Positions 63,771 to 64,000 of a stretch of 64,000 nucleotides of DNA are shown piece by piece. The stretch lies in assembly GCF_001832905.1 (NCBI RefSeq), contig NZ_MKIR01000024.1:186001-250000 (forward strand), in the 5' to 3' direction. The notes beneath the pieces are model-generated. The model was given only the letters and a program-made list of their open reading frames with translations. It made no database searches and was not told the DNA's origin. Made by a program: the position numbers and the translations under genes. This DNA is from Floricoccus tropicus. GTDB lineage: Bacteria > Bacillota > Bacilli > Lactobacillales > Streptococcaceae. How positions within the stretch are numbered: position 1 is the stretch's first letter; the number at the start of each line of letters is the position of its first letter.

Positions 63771-63804
63771 AAGGCGTATGCTCTACTTTTGTAAACTATC
63801 TTAT

Positions 63805-63832
63805 TTTACTAAATTCGCTTTTTTGTTATAAT
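63805..63832 (+). promoter_or_regulatory. mnmA promoter
   Basis: TTTACT (63805-63810), 16-bp spacer, perfect TATAAT (63827-63832) with TG extension at 63824. The leader is about 80 bases. Confidence 0.68.
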
Positions 63833-63890
63833 ATGTAAGCTTGCACCTTCAAATGCAAAGCGAATATATTAATGGTAAGGGGACCTTTAA

Positions 63891-64000
<110 letters not shown>

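Overview
The window looks like chromosome from a low-GC Gram-positive of the Streptococcaceae, closest in gene content and order to Lactococcus or its relatives such as Floricoccus. The reasons are an exopolysaccharide operon in the lactococcal order (chain-length protein, kinase, phosphatase, priming transferase), lactic-acid-bacterial peptidases PepA and PepO, an acetoin/diacetyl reductase, rpoB and rpoC that both appear to start with TTG, and a uppS-cdsA-dxr-rseP-proS-polC block. No rRNA, tRNA, CRISPR array, prophage or insertion sequence was recognised. Species cannot be fixed from this window.

Layout. 1-10600: the distal part of an EPS/capsule operon on the + strand. It enters in the middle of the Wzz-type gene and runs through tyrosine kinase, PHP-type phosphatase, priming sugar transferase, GT2, GT4, Wzy polymerase, GT32, a pyruvyltransferase-family protein, Wzx flippase and UDP-glucose dehydrogenase, ending at a terminator. 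10622-15260: cell-surface genes (VanZ-like, galE, a secreted CHAP protein, a GT-C-like membrane protein). 15267-22180: pepA; anaerobic ribonucleotide reductase nrdD, a 53-aa ORF and nrdG behind two NrdR-like boxes; a Nudix hydrolase; pepO. 22187-24083: a LysR regulator divergent from a TDT-family transporter. 24171-31807: rpoB-rpoC with a long structured leader. 31840-34678: a GRP-type sugar transporter, tgt and yajC. 34747-45147: uppS, cdsA, dxr, rseP, proS, polC. 45182-49714: prs, a PucR/CdaR-type regulator, two poorly known genes and butA. 49764-53180: leuS and a glycerophosphodiester phosphodiesterase. 53297-58388: a lone CopY-type repressor and two large multi-membrane GT-C/YfhO-type genes on the - strand. 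58441-61047: a PadR-controlled cluster of three related small membrane proteins. 61030-63763: HAD phosphatase, sdaAB, sdaAA and a frameshifted ASCH gene on the - strand. The window ends inside mnmA.

How genes fit together. Ugd makes UDP-glucuronate and GalE interconverts UDP-glucose and UDP-galactose; both can feed the EPS glycosyltransferases, whose lipid-linked repeat would be flipped by Wzx, polymerised by Wzy and length-controlled by the Wzz/kinase/phosphatase trio. The uppS and dxr products both concern isoprenoids, including the undecaprenyl carrier on which EPS is built. The YfhO-type, GT-C and VanZ-like proteins probably also act on surface glycopolymers.

The most unusual stretch is 58441-61047. 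A PadR regulator there has no ATG, GTG or TTG start and seems to begin at ATC. It sits among three paralogous HAAS-like membrane proteins behind a promoter with repeated ACTAGT elements. Other items worth attention are an apparent leaderless start for the YfhO-type gene, an intrinsic-terminator hairpin in the rpoB leader, an intact dxr in a family that mostly uses mevalonate, an orphan CopY with half its metal motif, and the broken ASCH gene.
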